The notes: a model not told the origin generated them from the letters alone. A DNA stretch of 40,846 nt from Succinatimonas hippei YIT 12066 (GCF_000188195.1 NZ_GL831017.1:30354-71199); one strand, 5' to 3'; shown: positions 27,745 to 37,300, counted from the stretch's first letter. Numbers and translations are program-made.

Positions 27745-28242
27745 TTACGGCACTTTCGATAAAGCTAAAAAATTCTCGGGAAAACATTTTGCCGTAATAT
27801 CACGGCCGCCCATATCCTCAGCTTTAAATTTGCCTTGACTGTCAAGCACTAATCTAGCACAAATATCACTGCTGTTTTTATCTTTTAACGCCAAAGACAA
27901 GACAAATGATTCCTTTGCAAACTTAACTTCATGACTATAGGATTTGCCGACTTCGTCAGAAACGGTCCAAGTACAGCCGCTAAAACCGTTATTAATTGAA
28001 TTGCAGGCCTTTAAAAAGGCATAACCGTCTGCTAAATCACTTAACGCTTCACTTCTTAATTTCAGCGCAGCAGCATCGATTTCAGCACTCACGCTTTCTT
28101 CTTGACCCTTGCCCTTGGAGTTATCGCTTGAAGCCATTAATACGGTTACGGCATAAGCAAGGAGACAAACGACAAAAACCCCAAGGCAAGTAAGGCGAAA
28201 TGGAGATAAACTGCCGTCGGCGTTATAAATAGGATGAAACAT
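27745..28242 (-). CDS. Small membrane-anchored protein of unknown function
   Basis: Start chosen at ATG 28242 (MFHPIYNADGSLSPFRLTCL); a TTG 21 bases earlier is possible. One membrane span covers about residues 18-40, and the rest (about 125 residues) is probably periplasmic with two or three Cys. It ends KCFPENFLALSKVP. I do not recognise the family. The 3' end lies about 28 bases from the IS605-type element, with no terminator seen between; before insertion slyD would have been the next gene on this strand. It follows the acyltransferase by 31 bases. Confidence 0.6.
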   Translation of the reverse strand: MFHPIYNADGSLSPFRLTCLGVFVVCLLAYAVTVLMASSDNSKGKGQEESVSAEIDAAALKLRSEALSDLADGYAFLKACNSINNGFSGCTWTVSDEVGKSYSHEVKFAKESFVLSLALKDKNSSDICARLVLDSQGKFKAEDMGGRDITAKCFPENFLALSKVP

Positions 28243-28273
28243 ATTTATTCTTATCCGTTTCAACTCAAATATA

Positions 28274-29425
28274 TTAATTGTTTAAAGAATTGCGATTTTC
28301 ATAAGGCTTTGCGTACATTGCAAGCACTCTGCTCCGCAGCTCCTCAGGATAAGCATTGATTCTTGCCATAAATTTATCCTTATCCTCGGTTTTTACAGTA
28401 CTATCTTTGCCAGAGGCAATCATAATGCTCGGATAAAGTTCGTAATTTTGCCAAATAAAGCTGTCGATAAGTTGAGCAAGCTCCTGCGGCGAAGAAAAAC
28501 CTGAGGTTATAGGATCACCTGCGACCACACTGACTCTGCCCTTATAGCCTTTGATGCCACCGATAATGCTTTCAATATCTTCAAGCTCGCCTTTTTGATA
28601 CTGACCGTTATTTTCATCGCGCTCTTTAAGTTCGCGGGCTTTTGACAAATCGGCAGGATCGTACTCATAAGTGATTGACACAGGCACGATGTTTAGCGAA
28701 CTCATGTAAGTGCTAAAGTCCTGCTTTAAACTGCGCCCGTACAAAGAAATCATCTTAAGTACGGCTTCCTCGACGCGATCGTCACCGTCTTTTGCACGTC
28801 CCTCGCGCTCGGCTATCCAAATCGAATGTCCCTCGCTTAAAGATGAACCGATATATGATGACAGATGCGTCATAGCTTTCAATTTTTCACGGGGAGCAGA
28901 AATAGAGCGTTTAACGATAAAGCTCTTATTAAGACGCATCAATGATGATGCCGCCTCGGTTTTTAAAAGATTATCCCCGATGGCAATGCGTACGGTATCA
29001 AAGCCTGCATCATGCAGAGCCAAATCGATAAAAGCAGGATCTAAGGAAATATCGCGATGATTTGATATAAACAAATAACCGCGCTTAGGATCAAGCTTAT
29101 CAAACCCCTTAAAAGTAACGCCGTCGGTAGTTGCGTCAATCATATGGCGCATATAAGCTGCGACTTTATCTTGAAAATCGGCAATACTGTTAATCTTGTC
29201 GCAATAATTTTTAATGTAGCGACGCACCAAAGGACGCAAAACTAAACCGCACCATTTGGATAATATCGGATAGCGGAAACGCAAAATTCCGTCAAGAACG
29301 GATTTATCAGAACAAATTTTTGCAAGCTCAGTTTTTATTTCATCATCTCGGCATGGACGAATATCATCAAAAATCGGATCGTCGCTGCTTAATTTGCGCA
29401 TGGTAGATTCAGCGCTCTCGCTCAT
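28274..29425 (-). CDS. PlsC-like phospholipid acyltransferase
   Basis: Start set at ATG 29425 (MSESAESTMRKLSSDDPIFD), which has a strong GAGGA site; the frame is open to 29509 but that part is not supported. The 383-residue protein carries the acyltransferase motif as LFISNHRDISLDPAF and a downstream IVPVSITYEYDPA block, like the 1-acyl-glycerol-3-phosphate acyltransferase family, but is much longer than PlsC (about 245). The His and Asp in NHRDISLD are five residues apart rather than the usual four; I believe this longer form recurs in a subfamily. Function probably at the inner membrane, substrate unknown. Confidence 0.75.
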   Translation of the reverse strand: MSESAESTMRKLSSDDPIFDDIRPCRDDEIKTELAKICSDKSVLDGILRFRYPILSKWCGLVLRPLVRRYIKNYCDKINSIADFQDKVAAYMRHMIDATTDGVTFKGFDKLDPKRGYLFISNHRDISLDPAFIDLALHDAGFDTVRIAIGDNLLKTEAASSLMRLNKSFIVKRSISAPREKLKAMTHLSSYIGSSLSEGHSIWIAEREGRAKDGDDRVEEAVLKMISLYGRSLKQDFSTYMSSLNIVPVSITYEYDPADLSKARELKERDENNGQYQKGELEDIESIIGGIKGYKGRVSVVAGDPITSGFSSPQELAQLIDSFIWQNYELYPSIMIASGKDSTVKTEDKDKFMARINAYPEELRSRVLAMYAKPYENRNSLNN

Positions 29426-29742
29426 TTGGGTCCTCGTAAAAAAGAAATTGTTAAACTTTACTATTTTAGCAAATATAGAAAAAATCCCAAAACCGTATTT
29501 TAATGACAAGGCAAAGCCGTTATATGTATTTTTCTCGATTTTCTATATGAAAAATTAAATTAAAACCTTTACGGCAAAGACTTTTGATCCCTAAAAAAAT
29601 AACAAATATGAGAAAGCCTACTAAAGAAACGGTAGCTAATCCGGGGAGCAAAGTTAAATATCAGCAGAAGCTGACAACAACGGCAATATTGTTGTTTTGC
29701 CGTAGATTTTTCGGCATTTAGGCCGTGATGACATCAAAAGCA
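29426..29742 (-). promoter_or_regulatory. Acyltransferase leader with two competing hairpins
   Basis: This 317-base stretch has no supported gene. Two inverted repeats overlap: AACAAC (29676-29681) with GTTGTT (29691-29696), and ACGGCAA (29680-29686) with TTGCCGT (29697-29703). They cannot both form. A small CAGC/GCTG stem lies next to them. It could be a leader switch or simply two remnants. No clear promoter was picked. Confidence 0.25.
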
Positions 29743-29770
29743 AAAATAAACCGCAGGACAAAGCCTGCGG
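29743..29770 (-). terminator. Rho-independent terminator of glgC
   Basis: A 7-bp stem CCGCAGG (29751-29757) / CCTGCGG (29764-29770) with a 6-base loop, followed on the minus strand by TTTATTTTT. It lies 26 bases after the glgC stop. Confidence 0.88.
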
Positions 29771-29796
29771 CTATAAAAGTTTAGGGTACGTGAGGC

Positions 29797-31119
29797 CTAA
29801 ACATATTCAATTGAACGATTGGAACGATAGTTGTCAAAATCCTTGAACAACTCAGGCTCGGTCTCGCGCAATTTCTTAATCATATTTCTCGTAACCAAAG
29901 TTACTCCGCCTTCGGTACGATAGAAACGACGGGCATCAAGCTCAGGATTCTCACCGATAATAAGATTACGAGGCAGCTCCACGCCGCGATCCAATATTAC
30001 CTTAGTCAAACGGCATCCGCGATGAACGACGCAGAAAGGCAGAACTACGGCATCAGTCAAGAAGCAGTTGGAGTGCACACGGGCTGCCGAGAACAGCACT
30101 GAATGACAAATTGACGATCCTGAAATAATGCATCCTGCCGAACATACTGAATTTCTTACGATTGAAGAAGTACCGTTGATATCCTGAACGTATTTTGCAG
30201 GCGGCATCTGTACCTGATAAGTCCAAATAGGCCAGCTGGTATCATATACGTCCAATTGAGGCTGAACGGAAGCAATATCCATGTTGGCTTCCCAGTAAGC
30301 ATCCAAAGTTCCGACGTCACGCCAATAGCAGATATCCTTATTGCCGCGGTTGCGGATGCATGACTTGGTAAAGTCGTGTGCGTATGCTTTCTTCTCACGT
30401 ACTAATGCAGGGATAATATCCATACCGAAGTCACGATGAGAATCAGGATTTTCAGCATCTTCCTGCAATACTTTATACAGATACTCGGCATCAAAAACAT
30501 AAATGCCCATTGAGCACAAGCTTCTGGTCGGATCGCCCGGCATAGGAGGAGGATCCTTCGGCTTTTCGATAAAGTCGGTAATAAGTCCGGTTTCATCAAC
30601 TTTCATTACGCCGAATGCGGTAGCTTGATCTCTAGGAGCAGGAATGCAGGCTACGGTAAGTGGAGCTCCGTGATGAATATGATCCATTACCATCGCGGCG
30701 TAGTCCATCTTGTAAATATGATCGCCGGCTAAAATAACGATATATTTAGGGAAGTGATTGCGGATAATATCAATATTCTGATATACGGCATCCGCAGTAC
30801 CCTGATACCAATGCTCTTCGTCAACACGCTGCTGAGCCGGGAGCAAATCGATGAATTCATTGAACTGATTGCGCAAAAAGCTCCAGCCGGACTGAATATG
30901 ACGCAGTAAGCTGTGGGATTTATACTGAGTTACGACACCGATTCTGGTAATACCTGAGTTAACGCAATTTGACAAAGCAAAGTCAATGATGCGGAACTTA
31001 CCGCCGAAGAAAACTGCCGGTTTTGCTCTTGAGTCTGTGAGCATGCGTAAACGGCTGCCGCGGCCGCCGGCCAATACAAGGGCTAAAGTTTGTTTAGCCA
31101 CGTCACGTACGTTATCCAC
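29797..31119 (-). CDS. glgC: Glucose-1-phosphate adenylyltransferase
   Basis: GlgC makes ADP-glucose, the donor for glycogen synthesis. The 440-residue protein has GGRGSRL (nucleotide binding), [18 protein letters not shown] and the catalytic [12 protein letters not shown], with a C-terminal left-handed beta-helix. The start is GTG at 31119 with AGAGGTG before it. No other glg gene is in the window, so it stands alone with its own terminator. Confidence 0.97.
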   Translation of the reverse strand: MDNVRDVAKQTLALVLAGGRGSRLRMLTDSRAKPAVFFGGKFRIIDFALSNCVNSGITRIGVVTQYKSHSLLRHIQSGWSFLRNQFNEFIDLLPAQQRVDEEHWYQGTADAVYQNIDIIRNHFPKYIVILAGDHIYKMDYAAMVMDHIHHGAPLTVACIPAPRDQATAFGVMKVDETGLITDFIEKPKDPPPMPGDPTRSLCSMGIYVFDAEYLYKVLQEDAENPDSHRDFGMDIIPALVREKKAYAHDFTKSCIRNRGNKDICYWRDVGTLDAYWEANMDIASVQPQLDVYDTSWPIWTYQVQMPPAKYVQDINGTSSIVRNSVCSAGCIISGSSICHSVLFSAARVHSNCFLTDAVVLPFCVVHRGCRLTKVILDRGVELPRNLIIGENPELDARRFYRTEGGVTLVTRNMIKKLRETEPELFKDFDNYRSNRSIEYV

Positions 31120-31271
31120 TTAACACCTCTTTTAAAGTTGCTTAGGATTTAATTAAAATTTTCTGCTTTTAATTTTGAACTTATATAAAGTTCATTACCA
31201 CGGCAAATGCTTTCTTTTGAGATAACTCTCAAAAAACCGACAAACTAGATCTTAAAGGTGAAACTTAACGC

Positions 31272-31296
31272 ACACTTTTTTCTTACAAAAAAGTGT
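31272..31296. repeat. 10-bp inverted repeat in glgC/mtnN divergent region
   Basis: ACACTTTTTT and AAAAAAGTGT are perfect partners with a 5-base loop, CTTAC, in the 288-base gap between glgC (minus) and mtnN (plus). It may be an operator for either gene. A -10-like TACAAT at 31371-31376, about 30 bases before mtnN, has no good -35. The 14-base part TTTTTTCTTACAAA recurs upstream of purH. Confidence 0.5.
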
Positions 31297-31407
31297 TGAT
31301 TCTGTTTCCGTTTCTTAATTTTTTCATTTAAATCCGCACCCTGTTTTTACTAAAAATGCTTCTGCGCTGTTACAATTTACAGAAAAGATAATATTTTGGA
31401 GAGAATC

Positions 31408-32100
31408 ATGAAGTTAGGAATTATCGGAGCTATGGATGAAGAAGTTGCCAAACTCTCTTCACTTATGACTGATAAAAAAACTGAAACAATCGGAGTACAT
31501 GAATTTTTTATCGGCAAGCTCAACAATAAAGAAATCGTTTTATCCCGCTCGGGAATAGGCAAGGTCTGTGCCGCAGTTACGGCTACATTGCTTATTGAAA
31601 AGTTTAAAGTTGACGCAGTAATCAATACCGGCATCGCCGGTGCCGTTTCCACCAAATTAAAGATTGCCGATATCGTGTTTTCCACTGCGGCTGCCTACCA
31701 TGACTACGACATTACCGTTTTCGGCTATAAAAAAGGTCAGGTACCGATGTTCGAGCAATACTTTAAAGCCGATGAAAAATTGCTGCAAAAATCTCGAGAG
31801 ATCACATCCGCAATCAAAGGCTTTAACGTATATGAAGGCGTTGTTTTATCAGGCGATCAGTTTATTTCAGACAAAGCCAAGACTCGTAAGATGATTGAGA
31901 CCTTCCCTGAGGCTCTCGTCACTGAAATGGAAGGTGCGGCTATTGCTCATGTCTGTACTGATCTTAAAGTTCCTTTTCTTGTGATCCGTTCGGTATCGGA
32001 TATGGCTGATGACGATTCACCTAAAGCATCAGTAGATTTTATGGATATTGCCGTTAACAACAGCGTCAAAATCGTCTGTGCCCTAATCGATAAGATTTAA
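31408..32100 (+). CDS. mtnN: 5'-methylthioadenosine/S-adenosylhomocysteine nucleosidase
   Basis: MtnN splits methylthioadenosine and S-adenosylhomocysteine, recycling products of SAM use. Start set at ATG 31408 (MKLGIIGAMDEEVAKLSSLM) with GGAGAG upstream; a TTG 12 bases earlier is less likely. The 230-residue protein has the acidic EMEGAAIAHVC and the RSVSDMADDD catalytic region. It precedes an Smr-domain gene by 10 bases. Confidence 0.96.
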   Translation: MKLGIIGAMDEEVAKLSSLMTDKKTETIGVHEFFIGKLNNKEIVLSRSGIGKVCAAVTATLLIEKFKVDAVINTGIAGAVSTKLKIADIVFSTAAAYHDYDITVFGYKKGQVPMFEQYFKADEKLLQKSREITSAIKGFNVYEGVVLSGDQFISDKAKTRKMIETFPEALVTEMEGAAIAHVCTDLKVPFLVIRSVSDMADDDSPKASVDFMDIAVNNSVKIVCALIDKI

Positions 32101-32110
32101 GAGGCCGAAA

Positions 32111-32731
32111 ATGTCCGCAGACAAAGAAACTTTTGCCGATCTAATCGATCTTCCGGAAGAAAACGCGCAGGAAATCGACTTTGCCAAGGCCGTAGGCAAA
32201 GTCGACAAATTAAAACAGGATACTATAGTAAAAACAACGGCTTTAATGGATAAAGAACTGTCGCATATAAAGCGTGAAGCAGCCGAGCGGGACAACAAAC
32301 AGGAATATGATGATCATGTCTCTTCCGCTTTTGTCCCGATTGTCGATCCTAACGAGGTTTTATCCTGGAAAACACCCGGAGCTCAGCCGTATCTTCTGCG
32401 TAAACTTAAAAACGGTGAATACCGCGAAGCTGATTTTATCGATCTGCACGGCAAAACCATCGATGAAGCTTATGAAATCGTAAGAGCTTTTATCCGTCAC
32501 GCCAAACAGGAAGAATTCCGCTGTGTCCTGATAATTCACGGCAAAGGCAGCCGTCAGGTAAAAAAAGCGCAAATGAAAAGCTATGTCGCCCATTGGTTAA
32601 AACAAATGAACGACGTTATCGCTTATCACAGTGCCCCTGATTTTAAAGGCGGAACCGGTGCGGTTATGGTGATTCTAAAGAAAGGAGATAAAGCTTCGGC
32701 TTTAAACCGTGAACTGCATGCAAGGCGCTGA
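32111..32731 (+). CDS. Smr-domain protein (SmrA/SmrB type)
   Basis: The 206-residue protein has a C-terminal Smr domain: IDLHGKTIDEAYEIV, then IIHGKGSRQVKKAQMKSYVAHWL and GGTGAVMVIL. The N-terminal part includes KQDTIV as in SmrB, while SWKTPGAQPYLLRKLKNGEY is closer to SmrA. Smr proteins are nucleases; SmrB acts at collided ribosomes. I leave the symbol open. Probably in one operon with mtnN. Confidence 0.85.
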   Translation: MSADKETFADLIDLPEENAQEIDFAKAVGKVDKLKQDTIVKTTALMDKELSHIKREAAERDNKQEYDDHVSSAFVPIVDPNEVLSWKTPGAQPYLLRKLKNGEYREADFIDLHGKTIDEAYEIVRAFIRHAKQEEFRCVLIIHGKGSRQVKKAQMKSYVAHWLKQMNDVIAYHSAPDFKGGTGAVMVILKKGDKASALNRELHARR

Positions 32732-32743
32732 TTTTAGATAATA

Positions 32744-32767
32744 TTAACCCCGCAAAAGCGGGGTTAA
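32744..32767. terminator. Hairpin between convergent smr and asd genes
   Basis: A 10-bp perfect stem TTAACCCCGC / GCGGGGTTAA with the loop AAAA, placed between two converging genes. T-runs on either side are weak, but the GC-rich stem suggests a shared terminator. Confidence 0.7.
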
Positions 32768-32787
32768 CTAGGTAAAAGCGCCTAATT

Positions 32788-33900
32788 TTAATCAACCAAC
32801 AGACGCAGCATGCGGCGCAGGGGCTCAGCAGCTCCCCACAACAGCTGATCGCCTACGGTAAAGGCGGAAAGATACTCGCCGCCCATCATCATCTTGCGAA
32901 TACGTCCGATAGGAACATTTAAAGAGCCTGAGACTTTTGCCGGGGTAAGCTCTTTTAACGTTACATCCTTTCTATTAGGGATAACGCGTACCCATTCATT
33001 CTGTGCGGCAATCAAGCTTTCGGTATCTTCAACCGGAACATCCTTTTTAAGCTTAATGGTCAATGACTGGCTGTGGCAGCGCATGGAGCTGATGCGTACA
33101 CAATTACCGTCAACCGGTACGGTTGCAGGAGCATAACCTAAAATCTTATTGGTCTCGGCCATGCCCTTCCACTCTTCACGGCTCTGGCCTAAAGGCATTT
33201 CCTTATCAATCCAGGGAAGCACGCTGCCGGCAAGTGGTGCAGTAAAGTTTTCAGTAGGAAAATCATCGGCGTTCATGCAGGCACGAACTTTCTTTTCAAT
33301 TTCCAAAATTGAAGAATGCGGATCGGAAAGCTCTGCCTTCACGCAGTCATGCAGGCATCCCATCTGCAGCAAAAGTTCACGCATATTCTTAGCACCGGCT
33401 CCCGATGCCGCCTGATAAGTTGAAGAAGAAATCCATTCAATCAAATCAGCTTTAAATAAGCCTGCCAATGCCATTAACATCAAACTTACGGTGCAGTTGC
33501 CGCCGACGAAAGTTTTCTTTCCGGCATTTAGTGCATCATCAATTACATTCTTATTTACCGGATCCAAAATAATGACGGCTTTGTCATCCATGCGTAAAGT
33601 TGATGCGGCATCAATCCAGTAACCGTTCCAGCCCGACTCACGCAATTTACCGTACATTTTTGACGTATAATCGCCGCCTTGACAGGAAATAATAATATCT
33701 GTTGATTTAAGAGCGTCTAAATCGTATGCATCGGCAAGTTTACCGGTATTTTTACCGTTAACGGCAGGAGCATCCTGCCCTGCCTGAGAAGTAGAAAAGA
33801 ACAAAGGCTCGACTTTATCAAAGTCATGTTCCTGCAGCATGCGATCCATCAATACGGAACCGACCATGCCGCGCCAGCCGATCATGCCCAACTTTTGCAT
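32788..33900 (-). CDS. asd: Aspartate-semialdehyde dehydrogenase
   Basis: Asd reduces aspartyl phosphate to the semialdehyde, a branch point to lysine, diaminopimelate, threonine and methionine. Start set at ATG 33900 ([20 protein letters not shown]), with AGGTG upstream; a GTG 9 bases earlier is unlikely. The 370-residue enzyme has the nucleophile Cys136 in GGNCTVSL and the RCHSQSLTI histidine segment, the Gram-negative type. It follows a small membrane protein gene by 9 bases. Confidence 0.97.
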   Translation of the reverse strand: MQKLGMIGWRGMVGSVLMDRMLQEHDFDKVEPLFFSTSQAGQDAPAVNGKNTGKLADAYDLDALKSTDIIISCQGGDYTSKMYGKLRESGWNGYWIDAASTLRMDDKAVIILDPVNKNVIDDALNAGKKTFVGGNCTVSLMLMALAGLFKADLIEWISSSTYQAASGAGAKNMRELLLQMGCLHDCVKAELSDPHSSILEIEKKVRACMNADDFPTENFTAPLAGSVLPWIDKEMPLGQSREEWKGMAETNKILGYAPATVPVDGNCVRISSMRCHSQSLTIKLKKDVPVEDTESLIAAQNEWVRVIPNRKDVTLKELTPAKVSGSLNVPIGRIRKMMMGGEYLSAFTVGDQLLWGAAEPLRRMLRLLVD

Positions 33901-33909
33901 TGTGAACAC

Positions 33910-34386
33910 CTATTCAGTCTTGTTTGCGTTATTTAATTCACACTTTGCAATTGCAATTTTACGTTCATAAGTGTGAGATTCGTTACGTAATAATACGGTA
34001 ACTCGGCGTCCCGATGAAAGAATATTTCCCAATATGGGGTTTGCGCACAATCTTTGTGCATTTTTGGCAATATTATCGAGACTTTTATTTAATTGTTCCT
34101 GAGTGGCGTTAGCATAAAGATCATCGTCTTTTACCACATGCATAATAAGCTCATCGGGTAAATCGTCAATCTTTGCTATTACCGTATCCCCGTCCACCGG
34201 AACCGGCAGTGCGTTTTGTAAATCATTAAGAGTTAAAAGTTCTTCATCGGAGCGGAATTTTTCTGCATAAATTACATATGCAGAAAAAATGATAAGCACG
34301 ACAAAGCATACTTTATAGTTGCGCTTAAACCATAAACCCCATCTTTGCAAAAAATTAAGATCTCGAAGATCCTTGCCTTCATCCAT
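33910..34386 (-). CDS. Small single-span membrane protein upstream of asd
   Basis: A 158-residue protein with a basic N-terminal segment, a span at about residues 25-45 (CFVVLIIFSAYVIYAEKF) and an acidic domain likely in the periplasm, ending CELNNANKTE. Good ribosome binding site AGGTG before the ATG. It is probably cotranscribed with asd. I do not recognise the family; a link to cell wall or amino acid metabolism would be guesswork. Confidence 0.65.
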   Translation of the reverse strand: MDEGKDLRDLNFLQRWGLWFKRNYKVCFVVLIIFSAYVIYAEKFRSDEELLTLNDLQNALPVPVDGDTVIAKIDDLPDELIMHVVKDDDLYANATQEQLNKSLDNIAKNAQRLCANPILGNILSSGRRVTVLLRNESHTYERKIAIAKCELNNANKTE

Positions 34387-34551
34387 ATGACACCTAAGAA
34401 TATATTCATAACGCCTGCATTGTAGCAGAGTAGAAGCTTTTTCTAAAAAAACGTAAAAATGTGTTTTTTCTCTTAAGCTAAGACTTTCTTAATCTATGCT
34501 ATCCTTTTAGGTGGTTTTTGACTTTATCTTTATATTGTAAGACTGTTTCTC

Positions 34552-36285
34552 ATGCCAACTTATATTGCAGGAAAAGATGCTCCGCTTGAAGAAAGCATCG
34601 CCCTTTTCAGATCTCGCGCACAAAAACTTGATCTTAAAATTATCGAACATCCGTTTTTACATCCGCTGCCTGATATTTACTCAATCAATATCGAATCATC
34701 CGTATGTCCTTTTGTGTATTCAAACGGCAAAGGATCAAGCTATCTTGCCGCTTTAGCCTCAGCTTACGGAGAACTTTTTGAGCGTCTTTATACGCATATG
34801 TTCTTTAGCGACTACTATTTGGGACCGAAAATAGGCAACGACGCTTATGTTCATTATGAAGATGAAAAATGGACTGACCCGCACCTGCCTAAAAAAGATA
34901 TTTTCAAAGAGATCTTAAATGCTTCTTTAAAAAAATTTTATCTTACCGATAATAAGTCAGATATCGAAGTCTTAATTGACAAGCAAGGAGCAGTAAACGG
35001 ACGCGGCATCTGCTCTTTACCGTTTAAAGAAGCTTTTTCTAAAAAAACCGTATTTTTCCCGGTAAACCTCATCGATAATCTTTATGCTTCAAACGGTATG
35101 AGCGCCGGCAACACTAAAGAAGAAGCTGCCGTCCAAGCTTTATCTGAAATCATTGAGCGTTATACTAAAAGTACTATCATAAAAAATGCCTATGCCCTGC
35201 CTGAAATACCCAAAGACTTCATCGCCAAATTCCCCAAGCTTTTAAATACGCTTGAACTGTTAAACACGGGATCTTTTAAGGCCGTGTGCTACGACGCCTC
35301 GCTTAACGGCAAATTTCCCGTTGTGTGCGTAGTTTTGTTTAATGAAAAAAACGGTACCTGCTTTGCCGCTTTCGGATCTCATCCTCTTTTTGAAGTTGCG
35401 CTTGACAGAACACTTAGTGAACTTTTACAAGGACGCAATCTTAAGGATTGTGACGATTTTGCCGAACCTTCACTACAACCTGAGATTTATGCCGATCCGA
35501 CCAATCTTGAAAGCCACTTCATCGATTCTACCGGAGTGCTGCCGCTTGAAATGTTTAAATCCAAGGCCGATTTTGCCTTTGCCCCTATAAATTTTGCGGG
35601 GTCAACTTATTTGCAATATGAGTTTTTAAAAGAACTTATTAAAAAAGAAGGATTTAAAATTTACGAGCGTTTTTACGCAGCAGACAACCTTCCTGTCTGC
35701 CGCATAATCATCCCCGGCATGTCTGAGGTATATCCGATAGACGATCTTGCTTATAATAACTGCGCGTCAGGTTTTTCTCTTATTAATGAAATTTTAAAAC
35801 TTAACTCTGAGGATTTTGCTGAAAACGAAATTAATGAGCTTATTTGCAAAATAGAAAACGCTGATTTTTCCGATGAAGCCCCTGTTTTTGAAACTTTAGG
35901 CATCATTGCCGATGACTTTCCCGCATTAAAAAATCTACGCTTCGGACAATTAAAATGCCTGCTCTATCTTGCCGTAAAAGACTATGACAATGCTCGCTTT
36001 TACGCCGAATGGACTCTTAATTTCAATGCTTCAATCTTTGATGAACAGGATCTTAACTTTTACCGCTGCCTTGAAAAAATGCTTGAAAGCTTTGACGATC
36101 CTCTGTTGTTTAAAGATTTACGCAAATGTTTTACCTTGCTTTACGGTAAAGAAACCGTTACCAAGGTTTTAAATCATATTGAAGGCACCGAGCATTTTTA
36201 CGGACTGCCCCAAACGGCTTTATCTTTAAACTGTTTTAAAACTCATGAAAAACTTATTGAAATTTACGAAAAAATCAGGAAATAA
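34552..36285 (+). CDS. ycaO: YcaO, RimO-dependent ribosomal S12 methylthiolation factor
   Basis: Matches E. coli YcaO (586 residues) along most of its 577 residues: NGKGSSYLAALASAYGELFERL, MSAGNTKEEAAVQALSEIIERY, TCFAAFGSHP and RTLSELLQGR are close counterparts. The Glu/Arg pairs (GELFERL, SEIIERY) are the ATP-binding residues of YcaO. A C-terminal TPR-like region follows. In E. coli it is needed for methylthiolation of S12 by RimO. No peptide precursor gene is nearby, so it is not an RiPP cyclodehydratase by context. It precedes lolB by 2 bases. Confidence 0.93.
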   Translation: MPTYIAGKDAPLEESIALFRSRAQKLDLKIIEHPFLHPLPDIYSINIESSVCPFVYSNGKGSSYLAALASAYGELFERLYTHMFFSDYYLGPKIGNDAYVHYEDEKWTDPHLPKKDIFKEILNASLKKFYLTDNKSDIEVLIDKQGAVNGRGICSLPFKEAFSKKTVFFPVNLIDNLYASNGMSAGNTKEEAAVQALSEIIERYTKSTIIKNAYALPEIPKDFIAKFPKLLNTLELLNTGSFKAVCYDASLNGKFPVVCVVLFNEKNGTCFAAFGSHPLFEVALDRTLSELLQGRNLKDCDDFAEPSLQPEIYADPTNLESHFIDSTGVLPLEMFKSKADFAFAPINFAGSTYLQYEFLKELIKKEGFKIYERFYAADNLPVCRIIIPGMSEVYPIDDLAYNNCASGFSLINEILKLNSEDFAENEINELICKIENADFSDEAPVFETLGIIADDFPALKNLRFGQLKCLLYLAVKDYDNARFYAEWTLNFNASIFDEQDLNFYRCLEKMLESFDDPLLFKDLRKCFTLLYGKETVTKVLNHIEGTEHFYGLPQTALSLNCFKTHEKLIEIYEKIRK

Positions 36286-36287
36286 CC

Positions 36288-36893
36288 ATGAAAAGCATCA
36301 AAAAACTAATGCTGCCTTTGACCGTAAGCGCTTTTGCATTACTGCTTGCCGCCTGTCAAAGTCCGATTGAGCAAAAAGAAATCAGCTTTGCCTCTGACAA
36401 CTATTGGACTCTCATGCAGGACAAATTAAAAACGGTTAAGAATTTAAATTTAAAAGGCCGTATCGGCATTCAAAATCCTCAAGGACGCATGAGCGCCAAC
36501 TATATATATAATTTAAAAAACGATGCGTATACTCTTGAATTGATTTCATCTCTTGGCAGCCAAATCGGCAAATTAACCGCCGACAAAAATGAAGCCAAGC
36601 TTATTATTAACGGAAAAGTATACACAAGTAATGACGGTGAATCTTTAATCAAGGAGATTTATGGTCTGTCCCTTCCCGTAAACGACTTAAAAGACATCAT
36701 GCTCGGCATTCCGCAAGGCATGGCATTAAAAGACTCGTCAGGAAAATATCAAAGCGCGGTAATTGCAGGATTTTTAGTTGAATATCAGAAATTTGCCGAT
36801 TTTAACAATTACGCATTACCGACCGACTATCAAATAAGCAATGAAGATACCTTGCTTAAAGTAAGATTAAATGAAGTACTGACTATCAACTAA
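36288..36893 (+). CDS. lolB: Outer membrane lipoprotein LolB
   Basis: LolB receives lipoproteins from LolA and inserts them in the outer membrane. The 201-residue protein has a signal peptide with lipobox LAAC (lipidated Cys23, followed by Gln, so no inner-membrane retention signal). NLKGRIGIQNPQGRMSANYIY recalls the LolB fold start. Its usual neighbour in enterobacteria is ispE; here it pairs with ycaO. LolCDE is in the same window at 19.6-22.7 kb. Confidence 0.8.
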   Translation: MKSIKKLMLPLTVSAFALLLAACQSPIEQKEISFASDNYWTLMQDKLKTVKNLNLKGRIGIQNPQGRMSANYIYNLKNDAYTLELISSLGSQIGKLTADKNEAKLIINGKVYTSNDGESLIKEIYGLSLPVNDLKDIMLGIPQGMALKDSSGKYQSAVIAGFLVEYQKFADFNNYALPTDYQISNEDTLLKVRLNEVLTIN

Positions 36894-36895
36894 AA

Positions 36896-36930
36896 ACAAA
36901 AAAACCCTGCAGCAAAGGCAGGGTTAATAT
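36896..36930. terminator. Bidirectional terminator between lolB and HU gene
   Basis: AACCCTGC (36903-36910) and GCAGGGTT (36918-36925) form an 8-bp stem with a 7-base loop. On the minus strand it runs into TTTTTTTGTTTTTAG, a strong terminator for HU. On the plus strand AATATCTTTTTT follows, weaker, for lolB. Confidence 0.88.
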
Positions 36931-36947
36931 CTTTTTTAGAGTAAAAA

Positions 36948-37226
36948 TTAACGGCCGTTAACGGCTTTCTTAAGCTCGGCACCGGCGGTAAAGGAAGGGG
37001 TCTTGGAAGCCGGAATCTGGATGACTTCACCGGTCTTAGGGTTGCGTCCTTCGCGTGAATTGCGCTCGGTGATTTTAAAAGTACCGAAGCCTACCAACTG
37101 AACGCGATCACCTTCGGATAATGCTTCGCTGACACTTGCCAAAACAGCATCTAAAGCGCGGCGAGAGCCTGCTAAAGACAAACCGGAACGCTTTGCAATC
37201 TGCTCAATGAGTTCAGACTTATTCAT
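36948..37226 (-). CDS. hup: DNA-binding protein HU
   Basis: A 92-residue HU-family histone-like protein. It starts [20 protein letters not shown] and has the DNA-binding arm with [14 protein letters not shown] and IPASKTPSF. It bends DNA and compacts the nucleoid. The IHF alternative is unlikely, as the sequence keeps HU residues. HupA versus HupB is not decided. It is a single gene with its own promoter and terminator. Confidence 0.95.
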   Translation of the reverse strand: MNKSELIEQIAKRSGLSLAGSRRALDAVLASVSEALSEGDRVQLVGFGTFKITERNSREGRNPKTGEVIQIPASKTPSFTAGAELKKAVNGR

Positions 37227-37270
37227 AATTTTTCCCTAATAATCTATTAATTTTGATTTTAACTGCGACA

Positions 37271-37300
37271 TTTACAAGCCATGTCATTTTGTAAAGTCAA
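37271..37300 (-). promoter_or_regulatory. Candidate promoter of the HU gene
   Basis: TTGACT (37295-37300) and TGTAAA (37271-37276) are 18 bases apart on the minus strand, about 45 bases before the HU ATG. The -10 is also half of an inverted repeat (TTTACAA 37271-37277, TTGTAAA 37289-37295). Confidence 0.4.

Noticed and set aside
29608-29721. 37-codon plus-strand frame in the acyltransferase leader
   Set aside because: No ribosome binding site, no coherent protein features, and it lies over inverted repeats.
34552-36285. YcaO as an RiPP-making cyclodehydratase
   Set aside because: Full-length similarity to the E. coli housekeeping YcaO, and no precursor peptide or partner genes nearby.
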